Source of the DNA: an uncultured Clostridia bacterium
Lineage (GTDB): Bacteria; Bacillota; Clostridia; Christensenellales; CAG-917
Assembly (NCBI GenBank): GCA_937881285.1
Contig: CALGEU010000034.1
Coordinates: 1-6,819 of the forward strand
Reading direction: 5' to 3'
DNA length: 6,819 bases
Positions 1 to 6,675 of this stretch are shown here, piece by piece; the stretch's first letter is position 1, and every line of letters begins with the position of its first letter. Both the position numbers and the translations under genes were made by a program. The notes under the pieces were generated by a model. The model saw only the letters and a program-made list of their open reading frames with translations, did no database searches and was not told the origin of the DNA.

Positions 1-983
1 CCGTCGCGCTTGAAACTCCATTGCGAATAACTTTCGTTGTCGCTGAGATAGTCCTTTGCGTAAGTCAGCACTTTGTTGACCGTGATGACGCCTTCGGTGA
101 CCAAATCCACGCCTTCTATTTCAGATATGGGCGGAACGTCGGGTGCTTCGAAGTTGAGCGTCGCTCTGCACGGTTTTCCAAGATACTTTGCCGCAATGGA
201 CGAAGTCGTGCCGCCGCAAACGATATGCTTGCCTTCCTTTGAGAAGAACAGGGACATCATTCTGTCGCAATCGTCGGGATTTGACGGCGGACCGAAAAGT
301 ATATTCATCGGCTCGCGCTTGCGGATGCGAATGACGCACGCCGTCGTATCGTCGCCCGGTTTCTCTCCATAGAGTTTGTTGCACTCGTCGACGAGTATGG
401 TGGAAAGCGTTTTTGCGGTGTATCCCACCATGCTGATGCTTTCCATAAACGAGATTATGTCTTCTCTCTTCCAACCAAAATTGTAAGAGATGCCGAGCCC
501 TGCGTGCGGACAGCCGTCGCTCATAAGAACGAACAGGTCGTTTTCAAACAGGGTCACGGTTGATTTGTAGATTTTTTTGCCACCGATTATCATCTCCGTG
601 CGCGGATACTCGTAGTTTTGTCCGTCGCGCAAAAGAATGATTTGCGGATTGTCGTATTGAATGAGTTCGGCTTCTCTGTTGTTAACAAGATGCACGATTG
701 TGAACGTCGAATACGCAACGCCGCGCACCGAGCATATCGGCAACGTAGCGGCAATCGTCTCGACGCAATCTTCGAGCGTCAAACCTTCCGCCATCATAGT
801 GGAAATGATTTTGCTCGTGAGCGTTGAGAGTATGCTCGCTTTCACGCCGCTTCCCAAACCGTCGGCAAGCACGATGACCGTGGAGTCTTCGCCCTGATTG
901 ACGACGTCAACGTGGTCTCCGCACAACTGCTCGCCAACGTGATTTATGCTTTTGTAGCCGATGTCGGCACACAAATCATTCAT
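1..983 (-). CDS. SpoIIE/PP2C-type serine/threonine phosphatase, hydrogenase-associated (C-terminus cut by window edge)
   Basis: Partial gene: 327 complete codons are open from the ATG at 983 to the left edge with no stop. The N-terminal ~220 residues carry the PP2C/SpoIIE metal-dependent phosphatase fold: GD at 22-23, the metal-binding ADG at 40-42 followed by GLGSG, MSDG at 154-157 and GDDTT at 210-214. These fit metal-dependent dephosphorylation of phospho-Ser/Thr in a partner protein, often an anti-sigma antagonist in this family. Residues ~226-327 form an extension (GPP at 231-233, VCGGTTSS at 255-262, EGVDLVTEGV at 290-299) that I associate with phosphatases beside sensory hydrogenases; its role is unknown to me. 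No membrane segment or signal peptide is visible, so it should be cytosolic. The start is supported by AAGGAG at 994-999, ten bases upstream and inside the end of the hydrogenase gene; the genes overlap by 8 bases, suggesting translational coupling. Related proteins are, from memory, about 390 aa, so roughly 60 residues may be missing. The protein substrate is not in the window. Confidence 0.88.
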   Translation of the reverse strand, partial: MNDLCADIGYKSINHVGEQLCGDHVDVVNQGEDSTVIVLADGLGSGVKASILSTLTSKIISTMMAEGLTLEDCVETIAATLPICSVRGVAYSTFTIVHLVNNREAELIQYDNPQIILLRDGQNYEYPRTEMIIGGKKIYKSTVTLFENDLFVLMSDGCPHAGLGISYNFGWKREDIISFMESISMVGYTAKTLSTILVDECNKLYGEKPGDDTTACVIRIRKREPMNILFGPPSNPDDCDRMMSLFFSKEGKHIVCGGTTSSIAAKYLGKPCRATLNFEAPDVPPISEIEGVDLVTEGVITVNKVLTYAKDYLSDNESYSQWSFKRD

Positions 984-2649
984 CTTTGATAGACTCCTTC
1001 AATTTGGTCAATGCGATTTTTGTTTCCGCCGCCGTTTCGCCAAGCAAGGACGCAATTTCCTGAACGATGCGCATTTGCTTGTCGACGACCTTATCGGCAG
1101 TCTCTATGGTCTGCTTCGAGATGCTTTCTTTCTTTTCTCTTTCGTTCTCTTCGTCGGTGATGTCGCGCATTATGCCGATATAAAGATGATTGTCGGTGTC
1201 GTATATGACGGTAAGTTCGATATATCTTTTATATTCGGCAAGATAAAGTCTGCGATTGTGCACGTTAAACTTGCGTTTCTGCACTTCGTAGAAGACTTTC
1301 GGGTCCATAATACGCACGACGTTTTCGCCGAGAACGTCGGAAGACGAACGTATGTTCATAATCTTCCTTGCCGCGTTGTTTATCTGTTGCACTTCAAACG
1401 AATCGTTGAGAACGATGATTCCGTTCGGCGTATTGTTGACGATTCTGTCGGAGAAACCTTCCGCCTTGTCTTTAAGGAAAGGCAGACACATCGACACTTC
1501 CGCCTTGCCCTGGCAAATTGCGATTGCCTTTTCTCTACAAGTGTTGTAGCCGCAACTGCCGCAGTTGAGTTCGTCTCTCTTGCTCATCTTGCCCATCTGG
1601 CGCAACGCGCTTGCAATCTCTTCTTCGGTTGGCATTTTGCGTTCGCGCTCGATTTGCGAGAAGTGCTTTCTTATATCCGCCGAAGCAGGTTGTTCCACCT
1701 TGAAATCTTTCTTGCCTGCATAGTTTGAAACCGCAAGATACTCTCTCACTGGAGACGGGTGGTATTTTTCCATAACGGGACCGCCCACGCAACTTCCCAC
1801 GCAAGACGACATCTCTATAAAAGCGTGATGTATATTGCCTTGCTCTATGTCTTTGAGCGCGGAAATGCAGTTCTCTATGCCGTCAATCGCCATATAGTCG
1901 TAACCGGGCTCGTCGAGATTCATGGTTTTGAGAATACCGCCCGTGGTCGGGAAGAATCTCGCTCTGCTCTCTTCTGTGCTGTCGACTTCGTGTTCAAGGA
2001 CGATTCCTTCCTTGTTGAGCCACTCCGTCAACTCTTCGTAAGTAAGCACGGCGTCGACGATGCCCTGATAGTGAGACGCTTCGTCCTTTTTGGCGACGCA
2101 AGGACCGATAAACACGGTTTTTGCGCCCGGGTGTCTCTTCTTTATGTCCGCACAGTGCGCCTGCATGGGAGAAAGCACGTCGGCAAGATAGGGCAATTCT
2201 TTTGGAAAATACTTCTGTATGAGAAGATTGACCGTATGGCAACAAGACGATATGACTATATCTCTCTTTTCTTCTCTCAAAAGTCTTTCGTATTCGTTCT
2301 TGACGACGGTTGCGCCGAGAGCGGTCTCTTCAACGTCGGCAAAACCGAGTTTTTTGAGCGCGTCTCTCATCGCGCCTATTCCGACGCCTTCGTAATTGGC
2401 TATAAAAGACGGAGCGAGAGACACGTAAACCGGGTCTCCCGAATTGATAAGCACTTTCGCTTTTTCCGTCTCGTTGACGATTTCTTTTGCGTTTTGCGGA
2501 CACACGACGAAGCAGTGACCGCAAAGAATGCACTCGTCACCGATTATGTGCGCCTGATTTCCCGAAAAGCGAATGGCTTTGACGGGGCAATGTCTGATAC
2601 ATTTGTAGCAGTTTTTGCAGTTCGATTTCTTTAAGGTAAGACAATCCAT
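976..2649 (-). CDS. hydS: PAS-domain [FeFe]-hydrogenase, putative H2/redox sensor (sensory class, HydS-like)
   Basis: A 557-aa cytosolic iron-sulfur protein. Residues 11-21 (CxxCxxCxxxC) and 40-50 (same spacing) form a two-[4Fe-4S] ferredoxin domain. Residues ~70-310 are the H-cluster domain with the three signature loops: SSCCH at 134-138, GPCVAKKDE at 182-190 and EMSSCVGSC at 279-287. The expected H-cluster cysteines 137, 184, 283 and 287 are all present. Cys363, 366, 371 and 388 form an additional PF04060-like Fe-S motif. Residues ~397-500 are a PAS domain, ending in MRDITDEENERE, and 500-557 are probably a signalling helix or coiled coil. This order (ferredoxin, H-domain, Fe-S, PAS) is that of sensory [FeFe]-hydrogenases, not catalytic HydA. 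The pocket departs from the catalytic TSCCPxW, MPCxxKKxE and ExMAC motifs. No hydrogenase electron-transfer subunit (HydB type) is in view. AGGAG at 2655-2659 lies in the last codons of the upstream gene. The symbol is provisional; low-level H2 catalysis remains possible. Confidence 0.9.
   Translation of the reverse strand: MDCLTLKKSNCKNCYKCIRHCPVKAIRFSGNQAHIIGDECILCGHCFVVCPQNAKEIVNETEKAKVLINSGDPVYVSLAPSFIANYEGVGIGAMRDALKKLGFADVEETALGATVVKNEYERLLREEKRDIVISSCCHTVNLLIQKYFPKELPYLADVLSPMQAHCADIKKRHPGAKTVFIGPCVAKKDEASHYQGIVDAVLTYEELTEWLNKEGIVLEHEVDSTEESRARFFPTTGGILKTMNLDEPGYDYMAIDGIENCISALKDIEQGNIHHAFIEMSSCVGSCVGGPVMEKYHPSPVREYLAVSNYAGKKDFKVEQPASADIRKHFSQIERERKMPTEEEIASALRQMGKMSKRDELNCGSCGYNTCREKAIAICQGKAEVSMCLPFLKDKAEGFSDRIVNNTPNGIIVLNDSFEVQQINNAARKIMNIRSSSDVLGENVVRIMDPKVFYEVQKRKFNVHNRRLYLAEYKRYIELTVIYDTDNHLYIGIMRDITDEENEREKKESISKQTIETADKVVDKQMRIVQEIASLLGETAAETKIALTKLKESIKDE
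994..999 (-). promoter_or_regulatory. Ribosome binding site of the phosphatase inside the hydrogenase gene
   Basis: AAGGAG lies in the Lys-Glu codons near the end of the hydrogenase gene, 10 bases before the phosphatase ATG at 983. It decides the phosphatase start and, with the 8-base overlap, suggests that ribosomes finishing the sensor begin the phosphatase, favouring matched amounts of the two proteins. Confidence 0.7.
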
Positions 2650-2650
2650 A

Positions 2651-2914
2651 TCAACTCCTGTCGGCGTCGACGAGCGGCAAAACGTGTTCTTTGAAGAACT
2701 CGGAAAAGCCTTCTTTCGTAACTCCGACGTACACGTCGTCGTTGACAGACACCGTCACTCCCACTCTGTTGCACTTGCCGAGACAAAAACTGCCGGCAAG
2801 GATAATCTCGTCTTCGAGATGGCGGTTTTCGATTTCCGCTTTGAACATCTCCACGATGTCCTGCGAACCTTTGATGTGACAGGCGCTGCCAACGCAAATC
2901 TGTGCGATAATCAT
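2651..2914 (-). CDS. Small NuoE/thioredoxin-like [2Fe-2S] ferredoxin (second of a tandem pair)
   Basis: An 87-aa protein with the thioredoxin-like [2Fe-2S] pattern of NuoE/HydC C-terminal domains: Cys7 and Cys12 (CVGSACHIKGS) and Cys44 and Cys48 (FCLGKC). It probably carries one [2Fe-2S] cluster and shuttles electrons to or from a larger partner, plausibly the hydrogenase encoded 1 base downstream. It lacks the N-terminal helical domain of full NuoE, so it is a stand-alone cluster domain. The ATG at 2914 was chosen over the one at 2947: it places the first cysteine at the family's usual position, follows AAGGG at 2924-2928 by 9 bases, and avoids a long overlap with the preceding gene. It shares CHIKGS, FCxGKC, VSV and EFF with its neighbour, so the two are paralogues. 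The specific redox partner is inferred from context only. Confidence 0.87.
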   Translation of the reverse strand: MIIAQICVGSACHIKGSQDIVEMFKAEIENRHLEDEIILAGSFCLGKCNRVGVTVSVNDDVYVGVTKEGFSEFFKEHVLPLVDADRS

Positions 2915-2918
2915 ATCA

Positions 2919-3158
2919 TTATACCCTTGCAAGTATCTCTTTGTCAAAGAACTCTTGCGTCGTTTCGGGAGAAACCGAGAAAAACGCGTCGTCCACGCTT
3001 ACGCAAACGCCTTGTTGGCACTTGCCCATGCAGAACGTTCCGCCGAGTTCGACCTTTTCTTTAAGGTCGTGCTCTGCAATGAGATTTTGCAACTGTTCCA
3101 CCACTTGACGTGAACCTTTGATGTGGCACGAACTGCCGATACACACTGTAACTCTCAT
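2919..3158 (-). CDS. Small NuoE/thioredoxin-like [2Fe-2S] ferredoxin (first of a tandem pair)
   Basis: A 79-aa protein with the same single-domain [2Fe-2S] architecture as the next gene: Cys6 and Cys11 (CIGSSCHIKGS), then Cys43 and Cys47 (FCMGKC). It has one further cysteine, Cys52, absent at the equivalent place in its paralogue; this could be an alternative ligand or simply incidental. Known relatives are electron-transfer modules of NADH-dependent hydrogenases and complex I (NuoE), so a small soluble electron carrier is the best call. It ends 4 bases before the start of its paralogue. The start is preceded by AAGGGG at 3172-3177 with a long 13-base spacing, so translation may be weaker than for its neighbours. 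No alternative start fits better, since the first cysteine is already at residue 6. Confidence 0.86.
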   Translation of the reverse strand: MRVTVCIGSSCHIKGSRQVVEQLQNLIAEHDLKEKVELGGTFCMGKCQQGVCVSVDDAFFSVSPETTQEFFDKEILARV

Positions 3159-3182
3159 AATAATCTATATTCCCCTTGTATC

Positions 3183-3932
3183 TTATTGGAATTCGGCAAC
3201 GTCAACCCACGACATAAGGAAGTCGCGTTCCTGAGCATTGCCTTTGACAGATTGAGACGCCGCAACGATAGGCATCCATTTCTGCACGTATTTCTTTTCG
3301 GTGTGGCTCTTTTCGCAGAACAAATCGAGATATTTCTCTGCCGCTTCCGCATCCCCCGCAAGCAAGAAGAGCATATAAGTTCTCGCAACGTCCGCAGACG
3401 CATTGCCTTGCGTTGCGTGCGACCAGTCGATAAAATACGCTTCGCCGTCGTCGGTGATGATGATGTTGGACGGGTTGAAGTCGCCGTGGCAAAGTTTGTT
3501 GTGCTTGGGCATGCCTTCAAGTCTCGTGTGCAATTCATACTTCACCGCGTCGTCAAGATCGGTAAGATTGATTTTTCTGTTCATCTTGTCGCGAAGTTTC
3601 GTGAGCAACGGGCATTTCTTGGACTGAACGAGAATTTGAAGATCTACGAATTTTTCGAGATATTCGTCTTTCTTGTCGGGATTTTCCTGCATAAGTCTGT
3701 CAAGCGTCTTGCCCTTGATAAACTCGGACACGATAGCCCACTTGCCGTCGATTTTCGTGACTTCGATGATTTTGGGGACGTTGAGTCCCGTCTCTTCGAC
3801 TCTGGCTTGATTGAGTGCTTCGTTGAGAACGTCGACTTTGGAGAAGTCTTCGTCAAAAAGTTTCACGCAATACTCGCCGTCGCGATAGACCGTCTTGTTG
3901 GTTCTTACGGCTATGATTCTGTCAAGATTCAT
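3183..3932 (-). CDS. APH/choline-kinase-fold phosphotransferase, substrate unknown
   Basis: A 249-aa soluble protein of the aminoglycoside phosphotransferase/choline kinase superfamily, a protein-kinase-like fold. Visible landmarks are the ATP-anchoring lysine (YCVKLF, Lys24), a likely helix-C glutamate (Glu38), a hinge-like SEFIKGKTL at 69-77, the catalytic loop HGDFNPSN at 149-156 (Asp151 as base, Asn156 binding metal) and the metal-binding IDW at 168-170. All expected catalytic residues are present, so it should be an active ATP-dependent kinase. It resembles the short, Fibrobacter-type paralogous kinase group (TIGR02172-like) more than true antibiotic-resistance enzymes; that assignment is from memory. 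Substrate could be a sugar, choline-like or amino compound, or a protein. AAGGAG at 3939-3944 sits 6 bases before the ATG. It lies 24 bases after adhE and 24 before the ferredoxin pair, so it is probably co-transcribed with both. Confidence 0.82.
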   Translation of the reverse strand: MNLDRIIAVRTNKTVYRDGEYCVKLFDEDFSKVDVLNEALNQARVEETGLNVPKIIEVTKIDGKWAIVSEFIKGKTLDRLMQENPDKKDEYLEKFVDLQILVQSKKCPLLTKLRDKMNRKINLTDLDDAVKYELHTRLEGMPKHNKLCHGDFNPSNIIITDDGEAYFIDWSHATQGNASADVARTYMLFLLAGDAEAAEKYLDLFCEKSHTEKKYVQKWMPIVAASQSVKGNAQERDFLMSWVDVAEFQ

Positions 3933-3956
3933 AAATTTCTCCTTATATTTTCACGC

Positions 3957-6572
3957 TCAGACTTCGACGTGTTTGCCGTAGTAAGCGTTGAGATACATTT
4001 GTTTGATTTCGCTCATCAGCGGATATCTCGGGTTTGCGCCGGTGCATTGGTCGTCGAACGCTTGTTCAACCATTGCGTCGAGACGGTCAAGGAAGTCTTT
4101 CTCGTCCGGGACATAATCCTTGATGGTGGGCTTGATGCCGACTCTTGCTTTGAGTTCGTCGATAGCCTTGATGAGATTGTTGAGTTTTTCTTTGTCGTTC
4201 TTGCCCTTGATGCCGAGATAATCTGCGACTTCCGCATATCTTGCGAGAGTGTGCGGATAACCGTATTGTGGGAACGTACCCATCTTTCTCGGAGTTTCGC
4301 TTGCGTTGAAACGAAGCACTTCGTCAATCATGAGCGCGTTTGCAACACCGTGCGGAAGATGATGGAACGCACCGAGTTTGTGAGCCATGGAGTGGCACAC
4401 GCCAAGGAACGCGTTTGCAAATGCCATACCTGCCATAGTTGCCGCGTTTGCCATTTTCTCTCTTGCTTCGGGGTCGTTTGGACCGTTGTCGTAGGCTCTG
4501 GGAAGATATTCGAATATCATCTTGAGCGAACGCATTGCAAGAGAATCGGTATAATCGGTTGCGAGCATTGCCGCGATTGCTTCAAGGTCGTGCGTGACTG
4601 CGTCGATACCGCTTGCCGCCGTGAGTCCTTTCGGTGCGCTCATGTGGAAGTCTGCGTCGATGATTGCCATGTTCGGCAAAAGTTCGTAGTCAGCGAGCGG
4701 ATACTTGACCCCCGTCTTTTCGTCGGTGATGACCGCAAACGGAGTGACTTCGGAGCCTGTACCTGCAGAAGTCGGGATTGCGATGAAGTATGCCTTTTCG
4801 CCCATCTTGGGGAACGTGTACACTCTCTTTCTGATATCCATGAAGCGCATTGCCATGTCAAGGAAGTCGACTTCGGGATGTTCGTACATAACCCACATAA
4901 TCTTGCCTGCGTCCATTGCAGAGCCGCCGCCGAGTGCGATGATGCAGTCGGGCTTGAACGCTTTCATTTGAGCCGCGCCTTCTTTTGCGCATGCGAGCGT
5001 CGGGTCGGGAGCGACGTCAAAGAACGTGGTGTGTTGGATGCCCATTTCGTCGAGTTTGTCGGTGATGGGTTTGGTGTAACCGTTGTTGTACAAGAAACTA
5101 TCGGTCACGATAAACGCTTTCTTTTTGCCCATGACGTTTTTGAGTTCGTCAAGAGCGACGGGCAAGCAGCCTTTCTTTATATAAACCTTTTGCGGTGTTC
5201 TGAACCAAAGCATGTTTTCTCTCCTTATTGCGACGGTCTTGATGTTGATGAGATGTTTTACGCCGACGTTTTCCGAAACGGAGTTTCCGCCCCAGGAACC
5301 GCAACCGAGCGTGAGCGACGGAGCGAGTTTGAAGTTGTACAAATCGCCGATACCGCCTTGAGACGACGGAGTGTTGACGAGAATACGGCAGGTTTTCATT
5401 CTTGCCGCGAATTCGTCGAGTTTCGCTCTTTGAGTGACCGCGTCGAGATAAATGGAAGACGTGTGTCCGTAACCGCCGTCGGCTACGAGTCTTTCCGCTT
5501 TGTCAAACGCTTCGTTTATATCTTTCGCTCTGTACATTGCAAGTACGGGAGAGAGTTTTTCGTGTGCGAATTCTTCGCTGAGTTCAACGCTTTCCACTTC
5601 ACCGATGAGAATCTTGGTGTCTTGCGGAACGTCGAATCCTGCGAGTTTTGCGATGGTGACGGGTTTTTGACCGACAATCTTTGCGTTGAGTGCACCGTTG
5701 ATGAGAATGGTCTTACGCACTTTTTCGGTTTCTTCGGGGTTAAGGAAGTAGCAACCGCGGTCTGCAAATTCTTTCTTTGCCTTGTCGTATACGCCGTCGA
5801 GAACGATGACGGATTGTTCGCTTGCGCAAATCATGCCGTTGTCGAACGTCTTGGAATGAATGATAGAGTTGACTGCAAGCACTACGTCTGCCGTATCGTC
5901 GATGATTGCGGGAGTGTTGCCTGCGCCGACGCCCACTGCCGGTTTGCCGCTGGAATATGCCGCTTTGACCATTCCCGGACCGCCCGTTGCGAGAATGATG
6001 TCCGCTTCCTTCATGACAAGGTTGGTCATTTCAAGGCTTGGAACGTCAATCCAGTCGATGATGTTTTCGGGTGCGCCTGCCGCAACGGCCGCGTCGAGAA
6101 CGACTTTTGCCGCCGCAATCGTGGACTTTTTGGCTCTGGGGTGCGGGCTGATGATGATGCCGTTTCTCGTCTTGAGAGCAAGAAGCGTTTTGAATATTGC
6201 CGTGGACGTGGGGTTGGTGGTCGGAATAACCGCCGCGATAAGTCCGATAGGCTCTGCGATTTTTATCGTGCCGTACGCCTTGTCTTCTTCGATGACGCCG
6301 CAAGTCTTGGTGTGTCTGTACGCGTTGTAGATATATTCGGATGCATAATGGTTCTTGATGACCTTGTCTTCGACGATACCCATGCCCGTTTCTTCAACAG
6401 CGAGTTTTGCAAGGGGGATTCTCATCTTGTTTGCCGCAGTTGCCGCAGCAAAGAAGATTTTGTCCACTTGTTCTTGCGTGAAAGTTGCATACTCTTTTTG
6501 CGCTCTGCGCACGCGAGCAATCGCTTCTTCGAGTTTTTCCACTCCGTCAACGACGATTTGGTTTCTTTCCAT
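3957..6572 (-). CDS. adhE: Bifunctional acetaldehyde-CoA/alcohol dehydrogenase AdhE
   Basis: An 871-aa fusion, close to the ~890 aa of E. coli AdhE. It reduces acetyl-CoA to acetaldehyde and then ethanol, using two NADH, the main fermentative route for NAD+ regeneration. Residues ~1-440 are the CoA-acylating aldehyde dehydrogenase, with the catalytic Cys249 in FDNGMICASEQS and the GAGNTP loop at 216-221. Residues ~455-871 are the iron-dependent alcohol dehydrogenase, with the GGGS nucleotide loop at 548-551 and metal ligands Asp657, His661, His727 and His741; all four are offset by 4 from the E. coli ligands. Family members assemble into cytosolic filaments (spirosomes). The ATG at 6572 follows AGGAGA (6579-6584) by 6 bases. 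It is the first gene after the promoter, and the next start is 24 bases after its stop. One local oddity is HDLEAIAA at 661-668, where relatives usually read HALEAYVS. Identification is secure; ethanol as the in vivo product is expected from the family. Confidence 0.97.
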   Translation of the reverse strand: MERNQIVVDGVEKLEEAIARVRRAQKEYATFTQEQVDKIFFAAATAANKMRIPLAKLAVEETGMGIVEDKVIKNHYASEYIYNAYRHTKTCGVIEEDKAYGTIKIAEPIGLIAAVIPTTNPTSTAIFKTLLALKTRNGIIISPHPRAKKSTIAAAKVVLDAAVAAGAPENIIDWIDVPSLEMTNLVMKEADIILATGGPGMVKAAYSSGKPAVGVGAGNTPAIIDDTADVVLAVNSIIHSKTFDNGMICASEQSVIVLDGVYDKAKKEFADRGCYFLNPEETEKVRKTILINGALNAKIVGQKPVTIAKLAGFDVPQDTKILIGEVESVELSEEFAHEKLSPVLAMYRAKDINEAFDKAERLVADGGYGHTSSIYLDAVTQRAKLDEFAARMKTCRILVNTPSSQGGIGDLYNFKLAPSLTLGCGSWGGNSVSENVGVKHLINIKTVAIRRENMLWFRTPQKVYIKKGCLPVALDELKNVMGKKKAFIVTDSFLYNNGYTKPITDKLDEMGIQHTTFFDVAPDPTLACAKEGAAQMKAFKPDCIIALGGGSAMDAGKIMWVMYEHPEVDFLDMAMRFMDIRKRVYTFPKMGEKAYFIAIPTSAGTGSEVTPFAVITDEKTGVKYPLADYELLPNMAIIDADFHMSAPKGLTAASGIDAVTHDLEAIAAMLATDYTDSLAMRSLKMIFEYLPRAYDNGPNDPEAREKMANAATMAGMAFANAFLGVCHSMAHKLGAFHHLPHGVANALMIDEVLRFNASETPRKMGTFPQYGYPHTLARYAEVADYLGIKGKNDKEKLNNLIKAIDELKARVGIKPTIKDYVPDEKDFLDRLDAMVEQAFDDQCTGANPRYPLMSEIKQMYLNAYYGKHVEV

Positions 6573-6649
6573 GTTGATTCTCCTATCAGTGTTATCAAAA
6601 TTTTTTTGCTATCGTAATTCGCTTATCGAACATTCGATAACTATTTATC
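6573..6649 (-). other. adhE operon 5' leader
   Basis: This is the predicted untranslated leader, about 76 bases. It contains the inverted repeat at 6623-6640, an A-rich stretch (a T run at 6601-6607 on the plus strand) and the strong ribosome binding site AGGAGA at 6579-6584. I see no riboswitch aptamer, no leader peptide and no stem followed by a U-tract that would act as an attenuator. Confidence 0.5.
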
Positions 6650-6675
6650 GATATAATTATATCTACACCCGATAA
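6609..6675 (-). promoter_or_regulatory. Array of TTATCG half-sites: putative operator region of adhE
   Basis: Read on the plus strand, TTATCG or its complement CGATAA occurs four times within 53 bases, in alternating orientation: 6623-6628, 6635-6640, 6645-6650 and 6670-6675. A one-mismatch copy (CTATCG) lies at 6609-6614. The first two make a perfect 8-2-8 inverted repeat, TTATCGAACATTCGATAA (6623-6640). The second and third make a 6-4-6 repeat in the other phase. The sites span the -10/-35 spacer, the start point and the early leader, the usual place for a repressor. The 7-4-7 reading has the geometry of a Rex (NADH-sensing repressor) site but not its TTG...CAA ends, so the regulator is unassigned. 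As RNA the 18-base repeat could also form a small hairpin in the leader. Confidence 0.6.

Noticed and set aside
961..2634. Two further long plus-strand open frames (961-1728 and 1759-2634) antisense to the hydrogenase gene.
   Set aside because: Same shadow effect: low-complexity Phe/Val/Arg-rich products with no motif, opposite a gene with every H-cluster and Fe-S signature in place.
2915..2947. An upstream in-frame ATG that would lengthen the second ferredoxin by 11 residues.
   Set aside because: It would overlap the preceding gene by 29 bases and add a non-conserved tail. The ATG at 2914 has a better placed AAGGG and puts the first cysteine where the family has it.
3183..3932. The phosphotransferase as an antibiotic-resistance gene.
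   Set aside because: The HGD and IDW motifs are shared by the whole superfamily. Its small size and metabolic and signalling neighbours, with no mobile element nearby, argue for a housekeeping or signalling role.
6592..6614. The T run at 6601-6607 as an intrinsic terminator.
   Set aside because: There is no stable GC-containing stem before it on either strand, and it lies in the adhE leader between promoter and start codon.
3123..6617. A 1,164-codon open frame on the plus strand, antisense to adhE, the kinase and part of a ferredoxin gene.
   Set aside because: Its product is rich in Cys, Phe, Arg, Val and His without any recognisable domain. It is fully explained by codon choice in the genuine minus-strand genes, which carry complete catalytic motifs.
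6623..6640. Assignment of the palindrome as a canonical Rex operator.
   Set aside because: Geometry and context fit, but the half-site TTATCGA differs from TTGTGAA or TTGTTAA at three of seven positions, including the characteristic TTG end.
6652..6657. A TATAAT on the plus strand as a divergent promoter.
   Set aside because: It arises from the symmetric sequence GATATAATTATATC at the minus-strand -10 box. No -35 element lies at the right distance (6629-6634 is AACATT) and no plus-strand gene follows.
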